The translations under genes and the position numbers were made by a program. This document shows positions 57,736 to 64,000 of a DNA stretch of 64,000 nt, piece after piece. Source of the stretch: Aromatoleum buckelii. GTDB lineage: Bacteria > Pseudomonadota > Gammaproteobacteria > Burkholderiales > Rhodocyclaceae. The notes beneath the pieces are model-generated. The model made no database searches. It saw only the letters and a list, made by a program, of their open reading frames with translations, and was not told the origin of the DNA. Location: assembly GCF_012910785.2 (NCBI RefSeq), contig NZ_WTVH02000010.1, positions 992,001-1,056,000 of the forward strand, in the 5' to 3' direction. Positions within the stretch are counted from its first letter, which is position 1, and each line of letters opens with the position of its first letter.

Positions 57736-57752
57736 CTGGCATGGACTATGCA
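57736..57752 (+). promoter_or_regulatory. Sigma-54 (-24/-12) promoter of PEP-CTERM gene 2
   Basis: The 17-base promoter CTGGCATGGACTATGCA is identical to that of gene 1, with GG at 57738-57739 and GC at 57750-57751. Its conservation while surrounding spacer bases have drifted between the two copies suggests selection. It lies 99 bases before the ATG at 57851. Confidence 0.82.
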
Positions 57753-57850
57753 GGAGGAGAACCGGGCGGAGAAACGTCGAAGCTTCTCGAGGGAGGCGCG
57801 ACTCTGGCCAGCCAGATCCGAAGGTTCGATGTTGGAAAAGGAGATTTGTC

Positions 57851-58669
57851 ATGACCACGAGCAGATTCCGTAACACTTTGCTGACAGCAAGCCTGATGGC
57901 AGGGGGATTAATCATGGGCGGAGTCGCTCATGCAACGCCGGGAACAGTATTCGAGGCGGAAAACCTCCTCGCGTTTATTCCCGGCTCCGTCGACCCCGGC
58001 GTCGGACTCGGCGGCTTTGTCAGTGCAACGGAGGATGAGTTGCAATGGCGCGACACGGGTAACCCAGCCAGTGCGCATAGCTTCCTGAGTATTCTTCCCC
58101 CGACCAACGATCCTGTTAACCTCGTGTCCGATGCCGGCTGGTTTAACGTCGCCCTGGTTGAGCACGAGAACAATGTCATTCCTGGTTCGACGTTCAATTT
58201 CACTGTCGATATGCGCGATAATTTCAGTCTCGCCGGCGCAACCTTCGATCTCACGGGCACCAGCAGCCTTCCGGAAGTCATTCTGGATGTAAGCTTCACG
58301 GAAACGCGGAACGTGGACCTGGCTGACTGCCCCGCGCCGAATCCGCTCGGGAGCGAATGCGACGACATTTTCGCAGTACCGAATCTGGACGCCGTGATCA
58401 ACACGTTCCTGTTCTCCGCCCTGGGCGAGAGGTGGATGCTCTCTTTCCAAATTGATCCCGACGAGGATACAGGCACGTTCTTCGACGATGAAGGCAACAT
58501 CATCTTCACTGCGGAAGCGGAGACAAGCCAATTGTTTATCCAGGCACGTATCGACCAAGTCGAGGTGCCGGAGCCGGGAACGCTCGCGTTGCTGGGTATC
58601 GGTCTGGCCGCGTTACCCGGAGCGGGTATGTGGCGCAAGGCGAAAAAGGCTGGCACGAAGAAGGTCTGA
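57851..58669 (+). CDS. PEP-CTERM sorted exoprotein 2
   Basis: The 272-residue protein is a diverged duplicate of the one at 56435: signal peptide (LLTASLMAGGLIMGGVAHA), secreted domain with VEHENNVIPG and Cys pair CPAPNPLGSEC, and C-terminal sorting signal VPEPGTLALLGIGLAALPG with basic tail. The signal peptide, the sorting signal and the DIF...NLD region are most alike; the mature middle has diverged. The start at 57851 is taken because it matches gene 1 and has GGAG upstream; the earlier in-frame GTG overlaps the promoter. Confidence 0.93.
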   Translation: MTTSRFRNTLLTASLMAGGLIMGGVAHATPGTVFEAENLLAFIPGSVDPGVGLGGFVSATEDELQWRDTGNPASAHSFLSILPPTNDPVNLVSDAGWFNVALVEHENNVIPGSTFNFTVDMRDNFSLAGATFDLTGTSSLPEVILDVSFTETRNVDLADCPAPNPLGSECDDIFAVPNLDAVINTFLFSALGERWMLSFQIDPDEDTGTFFDDEGNIIFTAEAETSQLFIQARIDQVEVPEPGTLALLGIGLAALPGAGMWRKAKKAGTKKV

Positions 58670-58695
58670 AGCGAGAGTTTCAGCCTGCTAACCGG

Positions 58696-58744
58696 ATGCG
58701 GAGTAACCGGCAGGATCTGAAAAGCCCTGTCGGTTACTCCGCAT
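58696..58744 (+). terminator. Long hairpin after PEP-CTERM gene 2
   Basis: A stem of 19 positions (ATGCGGAGTAACCGGCAGG at 58696-58714 against 58726-58744, one G-T pair) with an 11-base loop, followed by TTTCGTT. It lies 26 bases after the stop and probably ends the transcript; gene 1 has no such structure. Confidence 0.75.
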
Positions 58745-58775
58745 TTCGTTGAAGGGTGTTCAAGGCTTCACCCGG

Positions 58776-58803
58776 GAGGGGCATTTCGCAGGAAATGCCC
58801 CTC
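58776..58803 (+). terminator. Second hairpin, tandem terminator
   Basis: GAGGGGCATTTC and GAAATGCCCCTC form a perfect 12-bp stem with loop GCAG, followed by CTCACGTTTTTCC. It stands between convergent genes and may serve as back-up. Confidence 0.7.
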
Positions 58804-58879
58804 CTCACGTTTTTCCTGCCGCGCGTGCAGCACGCGCCGTGCTTCTTCGGCAGGACTGCGCTCGAGAGTCCCGCTTGTT

Positions 58880-60010
58880 TCATCCACGCGGATGCTTTTT
58901 GTCCAGGTAGCGCTCGAGAACCCGCGCCAGATAGTCTTCCCAGCGCGGTAGGCTCGTGCCGCTAGCCGACAGCCAGGCCAGATATTCTTTATTGTCGAAC
59001 CCTTGCTGGTCGCCGAGGTAGTCGACATAGATCGGAAGAGTCGCGAGGGCCCCCCTGCGGTGCGCCGGAGCGAAACGTATAGCGGCCTGTTGCACCACCG
59101 CGAACAAGCGGTGCGGCAACAGGATGCCGAACGGAACGGCGAGACCGTGGCGCCTGAATGTCTCCTGGACGCGCGATCGCAATGTCTTGAGCGGAATCGA
59201 ACGGTCGGGGCCCGAACACAGATGGTAGATTCGACCTACGGTCTGCTCATCGACGGTCGCGCGTGCGATTGCACTGGCAACGGCATCAACCGGGATGATG
59301 TCGAGTCGCACCTCGCCCAGATCCGGTAACACTCCATAAGTGCGGCGGCCGGAAAGAAATTCGCAGATGAAGTAGAAGATCTGGAAGTGAATGATGCGGC
59401 CGTCACGCGAATCGCCTATCACCATGCTGGGCCGATGCACCGTGATCGGCAGATGCTCCTGTTCGATCCCCGCGCGAACGAGAACTTCCGCTTCCGCCTT
59501 GGACTGCTCGTAGGTGTTGTGAAACGCGCGCGGTTCGTCGATCCAGCGTTCGGGCAGCGCGCCGGGACGCTTGCCCGCGATGCCTACGGTGCTGACGAAA
59601 TCCACTTTGCGCAAGGTTCCGCTGCGCGCCAGCGTGCGGGCCAGCGACAGAATTTCTTGTGCCGAACCGACTGCGGAGCGGCGCGCGTCGTCCAGCGTGT
59701 CGTTCATGCGCACGCTGGCTGCGCAGTGAATGATGTGCGTGGTGTCGGCGCACAGGGTCGCGTACTCGCTGTCGCTCAAGCCGAACCTGGGCTGCGATGC
59801 ATCGCCGCGCAGCGCGGTGAGCCGCGTGCGAGGTTCGGCGTCCGGCGCCAGCTTCCAGAACCGGCACAACTCTTCCATGCGTTCGGTCAGGTGATGTTCC
59901 GACTTTGCTCGCAGGAGAATGCGCACGCGCGTGCGCGTATCCGCGTACAGCAGAGGAACGAGGGCACTGCCGACAGCGCCTGACGCGCCGGTGACGAAAT
60001 AGGTATTCAT
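58880..60010 (-). CDS. Extended short-chain reductase, thioester/fatty acyl-CoA reductase-like
   Basis: The 376-residue protein has the NAD(P)-binding TGASGAVGSALVPLL, the FVSTVGIAGKRPG segment, catalytic YEQSK (YxxxK) and a substrate-domain sequence (RPSMVIGDSRDGRIIHFQIF) of the NAD_binding_4 / male-sterility family, which reduces acyl thioesters to aldehydes or alcohols. Its ATG overlaps the stop of the acyl-CoA ligase gene as ATGA, so ligase and reductase are probably made together to activate then reduce an acid. The substrate is unknown. Confidence 0.82.
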   Translation of the reverse strand: MNTYFVTGASGAVGSALVPLLYADTRTRVRILLRAKSEHHLTERMEELCRFWKLAPDAEPRTRLTALRGDASQPRFGLSDSEYATLCADTTHIIHCAASVRMNDTLDDARRSAVGSAQEILSLARTLARSGTLRKVDFVSTVGIAGKRPGALPERWIDEPRAFHNTYEQSKAEAEVLVRAGIEQEHLPITVHRPSMVIGDSRDGRIIHFQIFYFICEFLSGRRTYGVLPDLGEVRLDIIPVDAVASAIARATVDEQTVGRIYHLCSGPDRSIPLKTLRSRVQETFRRHGLAVPFGILLPHRLFAVVQQAAIRFAPAHRRGALATLPIYVDYLGDQQGFDNKEYLAWLSASGTSLPRWEDYLARVLERYLDKKHPRG

Positions 60011-61782
60011 GGGGCGTTGATCACTCGGGGTCGGGAGGGGGTGGTTGGCGCGCGTGGAGATGCACGGTCGTATGCTTCCTCGATCTGCGCGCGAAATCGT
60101 TCTTCGATCGGCTTGCGCCGAAGCTTGAGGTTGGCCGTGAGTTCGCCGCCTGCGACGGTGAACGCTTGCTGGCTGAGAATGATTGCCCCGGGACGCTGGT
60201 AGTCGCTAAAGCCTTCACAGGCGGCAGCGACATCAGCCGAGATGGCCGCGGATGTCGCCGCGGTGTGAATTTCACCGGCACGCGGGTGACGGGAGTCGAG
60301 CGCGAGAATGGCAACGGGGTAGGGCCGATCGCGTCCGACGACGACCGCATGATCGACGTAGTCGAGCTGCTTCAGTGCTGCCTCGATCGGCGCTGGAGCG
60401 ATGCGGCGGCCTGTCGAGGTCTTGAACACTTCGCTCTTGCGTCCCTCGAGCCAGACGTAGCCTTCGTCGTCGATCCTGGCGTAATCGCCGGTCTGCAGGA
60501 ATCCGTCGGCGCTGAGCGGCGCCACGTCGGCTGTTTCGCCGTAGTAGCCCGAAAACACGCCGGCACCGCGGACCAATAGCTCATGGTCGTCGGCGACCCG
60601 CAGTTCGTTGCCGGGAAGCGCCTGACCGACGCTTCCGAATCGAAAGCGCTGGGGGGTGTTCACGGCGACCGGAATCACGTTCTCGCTGATGCCGTAGGCT
60701 TCGAGGACAAGCCAGCCCAGCCCGTGGAAACGCTCCAGCAGCCAGCGCGGCATCGGCGCAGAGCCGCTAACCATGAACTGCAGTTCGTGCCCCATGACCG
60801 ACCGCACGCGGCCCAGAAGAGGTGTCGCGAGCGGGTGCAGCGCGCGCCACACCAGCGCCGGTCGTCGCCCGGCGCGGCGCGCTTCGGCAATGCGGCAGCC
60901 GACGGTCCATGCTCCATGGATGAGACCGCGAACCGGCGCAGGCTGCTTCGCGAGCTCGGCGAGGATCCCGGCGTGCAACTTCTCGAAGAAACGGGGGACG
61001 CCGAGGAAGAACGTCGGCTGGATCTGGGGTAGAAGGCGGACGATTTGATCCGGCTTGTCGACGAAATACGATCTCGCCCCGCAGCTCAACGCGCAGAAGT
61101 TGATGATGCGCTGAAAGAGGTTCGACAGGGGCAGCCAGCAAGCCAGACGTGAATCCTGTCGCAGCGAAGGAAAACGCTCGAGAATGGTGTCGCATGCCTG
61201 CGCGATCTGCCGATGCGAGTACGCGATACCTTTCGGCTGTCCGGTGCTGCCTGAAGTGAAGACGATCGTGGCTATGTCTTCGGGCAGGGGAGGAGACGCC
61301 GGGGAACGAGGGCCGCTCTGCGTTTCCAGCAGCCGTCCGAGAGTGCGAGCGTGGCCCGCCGAGGGGTGCGGCTCGCAGGTGATCGTGATCTGCGGAATCC
61401 GCCACAGCTCGCCGAACGTCCGAAGCATGTCGGCGGTGGAAGTTATCAGGAGGCGCGGCTTGGTGAGCTCCAGGATATGCCGCACGTTGCGCGGCGCGTC
61501 GTGTGCGTCGATGCCGACAACCACAGCCCCCACCGCAAGCGCCGCGAGCTGGCAATATTCCCATTCGGGCGAAGTGGGCAGCGTGATCGCTACCCGATCG
61601 CCGGTTTGCAGGCCGAGGTCGGAGAAATGTCCGGCGAGGGTGTCGACCCGTCGCGCGAGTTCGCGCCACGTGATCGGCTGCCATTCGCGCCCATCGACCT
61701 GATGCAGATATGCGAGTTGATCTGGCGATGCGGCGGCTCGAGCCTGCAAGCGCTCCGGCAGTGTCTGCAACGAAGCGTTCAT
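60007..61782 (-). CDS. AMP-forming acyl-CoA ligase (FadD/long-chain type)
   Basis: The 591-residue adenylating enzyme has TIVFTSGSTGQPKGIAYSH (P-loop), the FxxGVPRFFEKL segment of long-chain acyl-CoA synthetases, LEAYGISENVIPV, TGDYARIDDEGYVWLEGRKS and the C-terminal TANLKLRRKPIEERF with the catalytic Lys. It likely activates a fatty or other hydrophobic acid. The start lies 1 base after the PP-loop gene stop, and the stop overlaps the reductase start, giving a three-gene operon. Confidence 0.88.
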   Translation of the reverse strand: MNASLQTLPERLQARAAASPDQLAYLHQVDGREWQPITWRELARRVDTLAGHFSDLGLQTGDRVAITLPTSPEWEYCQLAALAVGAVVVGIDAHDAPRNVRHILELTKPRLLITSTADMLRTFGELWRIPQITITCEPHPSAGHARTLGRLLETQSGPRSPASPPLPEDIATIVFTSGSTGQPKGIAYSHRQIAQACDTILERFPSLRQDSRLACWLPLSNLFQRIINFCALSCGARSYFVDKPDQIVRLLPQIQPTFFLGVPRFFEKLHAGILAELAKQPAPVRGLIHGAWTVGCRIAEARRAGRRPALVWRALHPLATPLLGRVRSVMGHELQFMVSGSAPMPRWLLERFHGLGWLVLEAYGISENVIPVAVNTPQRFRFGSVGQALPGNELRVADDHELLVRGAGVFSGYYGETADVAPLSADGFLQTGDYARIDDEGYVWLEGRKSEVFKTSTGRRIAPAPIEAALKQLDYVDHAVVVGRDRPYPVAILALDSRHPRAGEIHTAATSAAISADVAAACEGFSDYQRPGAIILSQQAFTVAGGELTANLKLRRKPIEERFRAQIEEAYDRASPRAPTTPSRPRVINAP

Positions 61783-61783
61783 T

Positions 61784-62863
61784 TCAGGCGCGGCGCAACA
61801 GCGGAGGGTCGTAGGCGCCTCTCGGCAATGTGATGCGAAGATCGGCTTCGGCCAGACTCAACCAGTTCATGCTGCGGCGCACCTCGCGTCCCAAACCGAT
61901 CTTGTTGCGGATCATGAAGTTGACGAGGGGAGTCGCCAGCCGCCAGTAATTTCGGCTGGCCTTCCCTTCCCGAATCAGCGCCGAGAACTCGGGCACATAA
62001 GGGTTGTAACCGAAGTGCTTCAGGTCCGAAAACATCATCAGCCAGTTGATCGGGTAGTTGCTGACGATCGGGTTTGCGTGGGAGCTGCGCTGCACCAGCC
62101 CGAGCTCGGTCACCTTGCGAATCACCTGCTCCTGATCGTAGTCCCACGCGTGGTAAGGAGCGAGATAGCGCGGGAAGGGGGTGTTTTTCGGCAATTTGAG
62201 CGGATTGTAGAAAGCCGCGAGTTCGTCGGCGGAAAATTCCCCGCTCTCGACGAGGTGCGGCGGCGTCCAGTCCTCGCTTCTGATCAGCGCGGGATCGAAC
62301 TCGTAGAGCATGCGTTCGGGTTCGGGCTGGCCCGGCGAATAGCCTGCGAGAACGAGCGGGATATTTTTCTCCAGCGCCAGGCGGATTGCTGCGCCTTCAA
62401 ACAGCGGTGCGTAGACATAGGAAACGGTGTACACCGCGCCCCGCGCTTCCTGGTTGCACAAGAGGTAGCGAAAGAGCTTTGTCAGGAACCCGTGCGCGGG
62501 TCTGAAAACGACGTGATCGATGTCGAGCTTGCGCAGCGCAAGGCGGATGTTGTCCCATGCGACGGGCGGCAGGTCGATATCGCAGGTGAACGCGAGCACC
62601 CGCAAACCGTAATCGACTTTCAAGCGGTGAAGGAGGTACAAACTGTCCTTCCCGCCGCTGAGCGGCACGACGCAGTCGTATTCGGAGCCGGGATGGTTGC
62701 GCGCTGCTTTCAGGGTGGCTTCAAGGTTTTCGCGATACTTCAAAGCCGCGGAAGTCGCCTGAGTGTCGGGCGACCGGGCGCGGCAGAAGCTGCACTCTCC
62801 GCTGGCGTCAATATCAGCTCCGGGTACGATGTCCGGCAGCAAGCATGTCCTGCATTTTTTCAT
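61784..62863 (-). CDS. PP-loop ATPase, N-acetyl sugar amidotransferase (WbpG/PseA-like)
   Basis: The 359-residue protein opens with paired zinc-type Cys motifs (KKCRTCLLPD and GECSFCRA) and carries the PP-loop VVPLSGGKDSLYLLHRL, as in N-acetyl sugar amidotransferases that form amidino groups on surface sugars. Those enzymes usually work with HisH/HisF-like partners; none is next to this gene. It is the first gene of an operon with an acyl-CoA ligase and an acyl reductase, which is unusual for the family, so another amide or amidine-forming role is possible. Confidence 0.8.
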   Translation of the reverse strand: MKKCRTCLLPDIVPGADIDASGECSFCRARSPDTQATSAALKYRENLEATLKAARNHPGSEYDCVVPLSGGKDSLYLLHRLKVDYGLRVLAFTCDIDLPPVAWDNIRLALRKLDIDHVVFRPAHGFLTKLFRYLLCNQEARGAVYTVSYVYAPLFEGAAIRLALEKNIPLVLAGYSPGQPEPERMLYEFDPALIRSEDWTPPHLVESGEFSADELAAFYNPLKLPKNTPFPRYLAPYHAWDYDQEQVIRKVTELGLVQRSSHANPIVSNYPINWLMMFSDLKHFGYNPYVPEFSALIREGKASRNYWRLATPLVNFMIRNKIGLGREVRRSMNWLSLAEADLRITLPRGAYDPPLLRRA

Positions 62864-63084
62864 CCTGATTGATCCCCTGGGTCCGGCCGCTCGATGGGAG
62901 TTCTGTCACCGCCTGCGGATGATTCATCGAAACGGGAGTTTCGCGGCTCCTTGAAGGCCTTCGTTCGCTACGGATCTGCCCCACAGTTTCGCGGTCCACC
63001 GAATGCGAAAGCAAGAGCCGGAGTGCGCCATTATCCGGCGTCCGCTAGATTCTAGCCATCGGACCACGGAAAGGATGCAGGATC

Positions 63085-63612
63085 ATGACGGCAAAACGTG
63101 AAACACGCGCAGCAGCAACCGCCCGGTTTGCGATCGGCGAATGTTCGCTGGGGGCGATTCTCGTCGCCGCGAGCACGCGGGGAGTGTGCGCGATCCTGAT
63201 CGGCGACGATCCGGAGCGGCTCGCGTGTGATCTGCAGGATCGCTTTCCGCGAGCCATGCTGAGTGGCGGTGACCCCGATTTCGAGCGAAGCGTCGCGACT
63301 GTGGTCGGGTTTGTCGAAGCTCCCGGGCTCGGGCTGGATCTGCCCCTCGACATTCGCGGCACGGCATTCCAGCAACGGGTGTGGCAGGCGTTGCAGGAGA
63401 TTCCGGCGGGCCAGACAGCGAGCTACGCCGAGATCGCGCGGCGAATCGGCGCGCCGAAGGCCGTCCGGGCGGTGGCGCGAGCGTGCGCCGCAAACCCGCT
63501 GGCCGTTGCGATTCCGTGTCATCGCGCCGTGCGCAACGACGGGCAGCTGTCGGGTTACCGCTGGGGGATCGAACGCAAGCGTGCGCTGCTCGATCGCGAG
63601 GCCGGGCGATGA
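63085..63612 (+). CDS. ogt: Methylated-DNA--[protein]-cysteine S-methyltransferase
   Basis: The 175-residue protein removes alkyl groups from O6-alkylguanine. The C-terminal domain shows GTAFQQRVWQALQEIPAGQT (DNA-binding helix), SYAEIARRIGAPKAVRAVA and the acceptor Cys in AIPCHRAVRNDG. The N-terminal sequence (SLGAILVAASTRGVCAILIG) is like the Ada C-terminal half or Ogt. It overlaps the next repair gene by 4 bases (ATGA). Only its own upstream region is present, with no obvious Ada box. Confidence 0.92.
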   Translation: MTAKRETRAAATARFAIGECSLGAILVAASTRGVCAILIGDDPERLACDLQDRFPRAMLSGGDPDFERSVATVVGFVEAPGLGLDLPLDIRGTAFQQRVWQALQEIPAGQTASYAEIARRIGAPKAVRAVARACAANPLAVAIPCHRAVRNDGQLSGYRWGIERKRALLDREAGR

Positions 63613-64000
63613 CCGCGGTGCTGACTTGTGAAGTCGGGTTGCCGGCGGATTTCCGCACCGACGATGTGCTCGCTTTCCATCGCCGCGATCCGCTCGCGGT
63701 TGCAGAACGAGTCGAGGGGCAAACGCTGCAGAAAGGCGTCGCGTGGGAAGGCCGCCCGGCATGCCTGACGATCCGGTTCGACGACGCACAGGCGAGTGCC
63801 GAACTCACGCTCGACGGAGCGCCGAGCGCCGCTGCGCCTGCGGCGCTCGCACAGTTGCTGCCGCGCATGCTGGGCCTGACTCAGCACGTCGAGGTGTTCG
63901 AGCGGGCCTATCGCGACCATCCGCAACTGGGCCCGCTCATCGCCCGCCATCCCGGGCTGCGCGTGCCGCTGTCTGCGAGTCCGTTCGAAGCGCTCAGCTG
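63609..64000 (+). CDS. alkA: DNA-3-methyladenine glycosylase II-like protein, partial
   Basis: About 130 codons lie before the window edge. The sequence (LPADFRTDDVLAFHRRDPLA, then FERAYRDHPQLGPLIARHPG, LRVPLSASPFEAL) fits the N-terminal domain of AlkA-type glycosylases, which excise alkylated bases. The helix-hairpin-helix and catalytic Asp would lie beyond the edge. Coupling to the methyltransferase gene by a 4-base overlap supports an alkylation-repair unit. Confidence 0.82.
   Translation, partial: MTAVLTCEVGLPADFRTDDVLAFHRRDPLAVAERVEGQTLQKGVAWEGRPACLTIRFDDAQASAELTLDGAPSAAAPAALAQLLPRMLGLTQHVEVFERAYRDHPQLGPLIARHPGLRVPLSASPFEALS

Larger units (their letters stand above)
57246..58669 (+). 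repeat. Tandem duplication, copy 2 (internal prpE deletion)
   Basis: Copy 2 repeats, in order, the end of prpE (with 420 bases deleted), the spacer (for instance CAAGTCGAATCCC at about 57607 and 54877), the ATATTTTACAC stretch, the AAATGAAAGAGATAAG box, the sigma-54 promoter, the leader and the PEP-CTERM gene. With the deletion restored it is 1844 bases, the same as copy 1 without its IS3. Confidence 0.85.

Noticed and set aside
57731-57850. A 40-residue N-terminal extension of PEP-CTERM protein 2
   Set aside because: It would start within the sigma-54 promoter, and copy 1 has the start directly before the signal peptide.
62930-62956. Hairpin CGAAAC-GGGA-GTTTCG between the divergent PP-loop and ogt genes
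   Set aside because: The stem is only 6 bp with no T run or operator-like symmetry beyond it; too weak to call.

Overview
The window is high-GC bacterial DNA. Its gene content (pyruvate dehydrogenase E3 with an N-terminal lipoyl domain, a PrsK/PrsR/PrsT PEP-CTERM cluster, indolepyruvate:ferredoxin oxidoreductase, a DUF3141/PhaC-like protein, many insertion sequences) fits a Rhodocyclales-type betaproteobacterium such as Aromatoleum, Azoarcus or Thauera. The taxon is inferred from gene content; no database was searched.

Layout. 0-4.8 kb: pyruvate dehydrogenase operon on the minus strand (aceE, aceF, start of lpdA) with a candidate promoter. 5-11.6 kb: sensory block with an orphan branched-chain-amino-acid-type binding protein, a PAS histidine kinase overlapping a FixJ/LuxR regulator, and a Cache chemoreceptor. 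11.7-17.9 kb: iorAB, folD, purE, purK and a Sua5-type tRNA-modification gene, closed by tRNA-Ala(CGC). 18-24.9 kb: an accessory mosaic downstream of that tRNA, with gene fragments, an IS3 remnant, an intact IS630 inside a small membrane-protein gene, a decapitated IS21, an IS407-type element, and dtd that has lost its 5' end to that element. 25-34.7 kb: ordinary single genes (def, a methyltransferase, a RIO kinase, a ferritin-like protein, a lone HicA-like protein, a DUF808 membrane protein, a DUF3141 protein, a lipoprotein, an esterase).

35-44.1 kb: PEP-CTERM/exopolysaccharide cluster (sugar transferase, prsK, prsR, prsT, UDP-sugar dehydrogenase). 44.1-54.7 kb: lytic transglycosylase with coupled trypsin-like protease, tRNA-Arg(CCT), a Gcr-type membrane protein, an ABC-F ATPase, an oxidoreductase, a response regulator with a degenerate GGDEF domain, and prpE. 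54.1-58.7 kb: a tandem duplication carrying two PEP-CTERM protein genes, each behind a near-perfect sigma-54 (-24/-12) promoter. The first copy carries a complete IS3 element; the second copy begins with a deleted ghost of the prpE 3' end. 58.9-62.9 kb: a tightly coupled minus-strand operon of a PP-loop sugar-amidotransferase-like protein, an acyl-CoA ligase and an acyl-CoA/thioester reductase. 63.1-64 kb: alkylation repair genes (ogt-like and the start of an alkA-like gene).

How parts fit together. PrsK/PrsR is a histidine kinase and sigma-54 activator pair. The two PEP-CTERM genes about 18 kb downstream have sigma-54 promoters, so regulator and likely targets lie in one window. No exosortase (EpsH/XrtA) gene was recognised here and it must be encoded elsewhere. 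The best candidates for something not yet described are the duplicated sigma-54-driven PEP-CTERM locus and the three-gene PP-loop/ligase/reductase operon.
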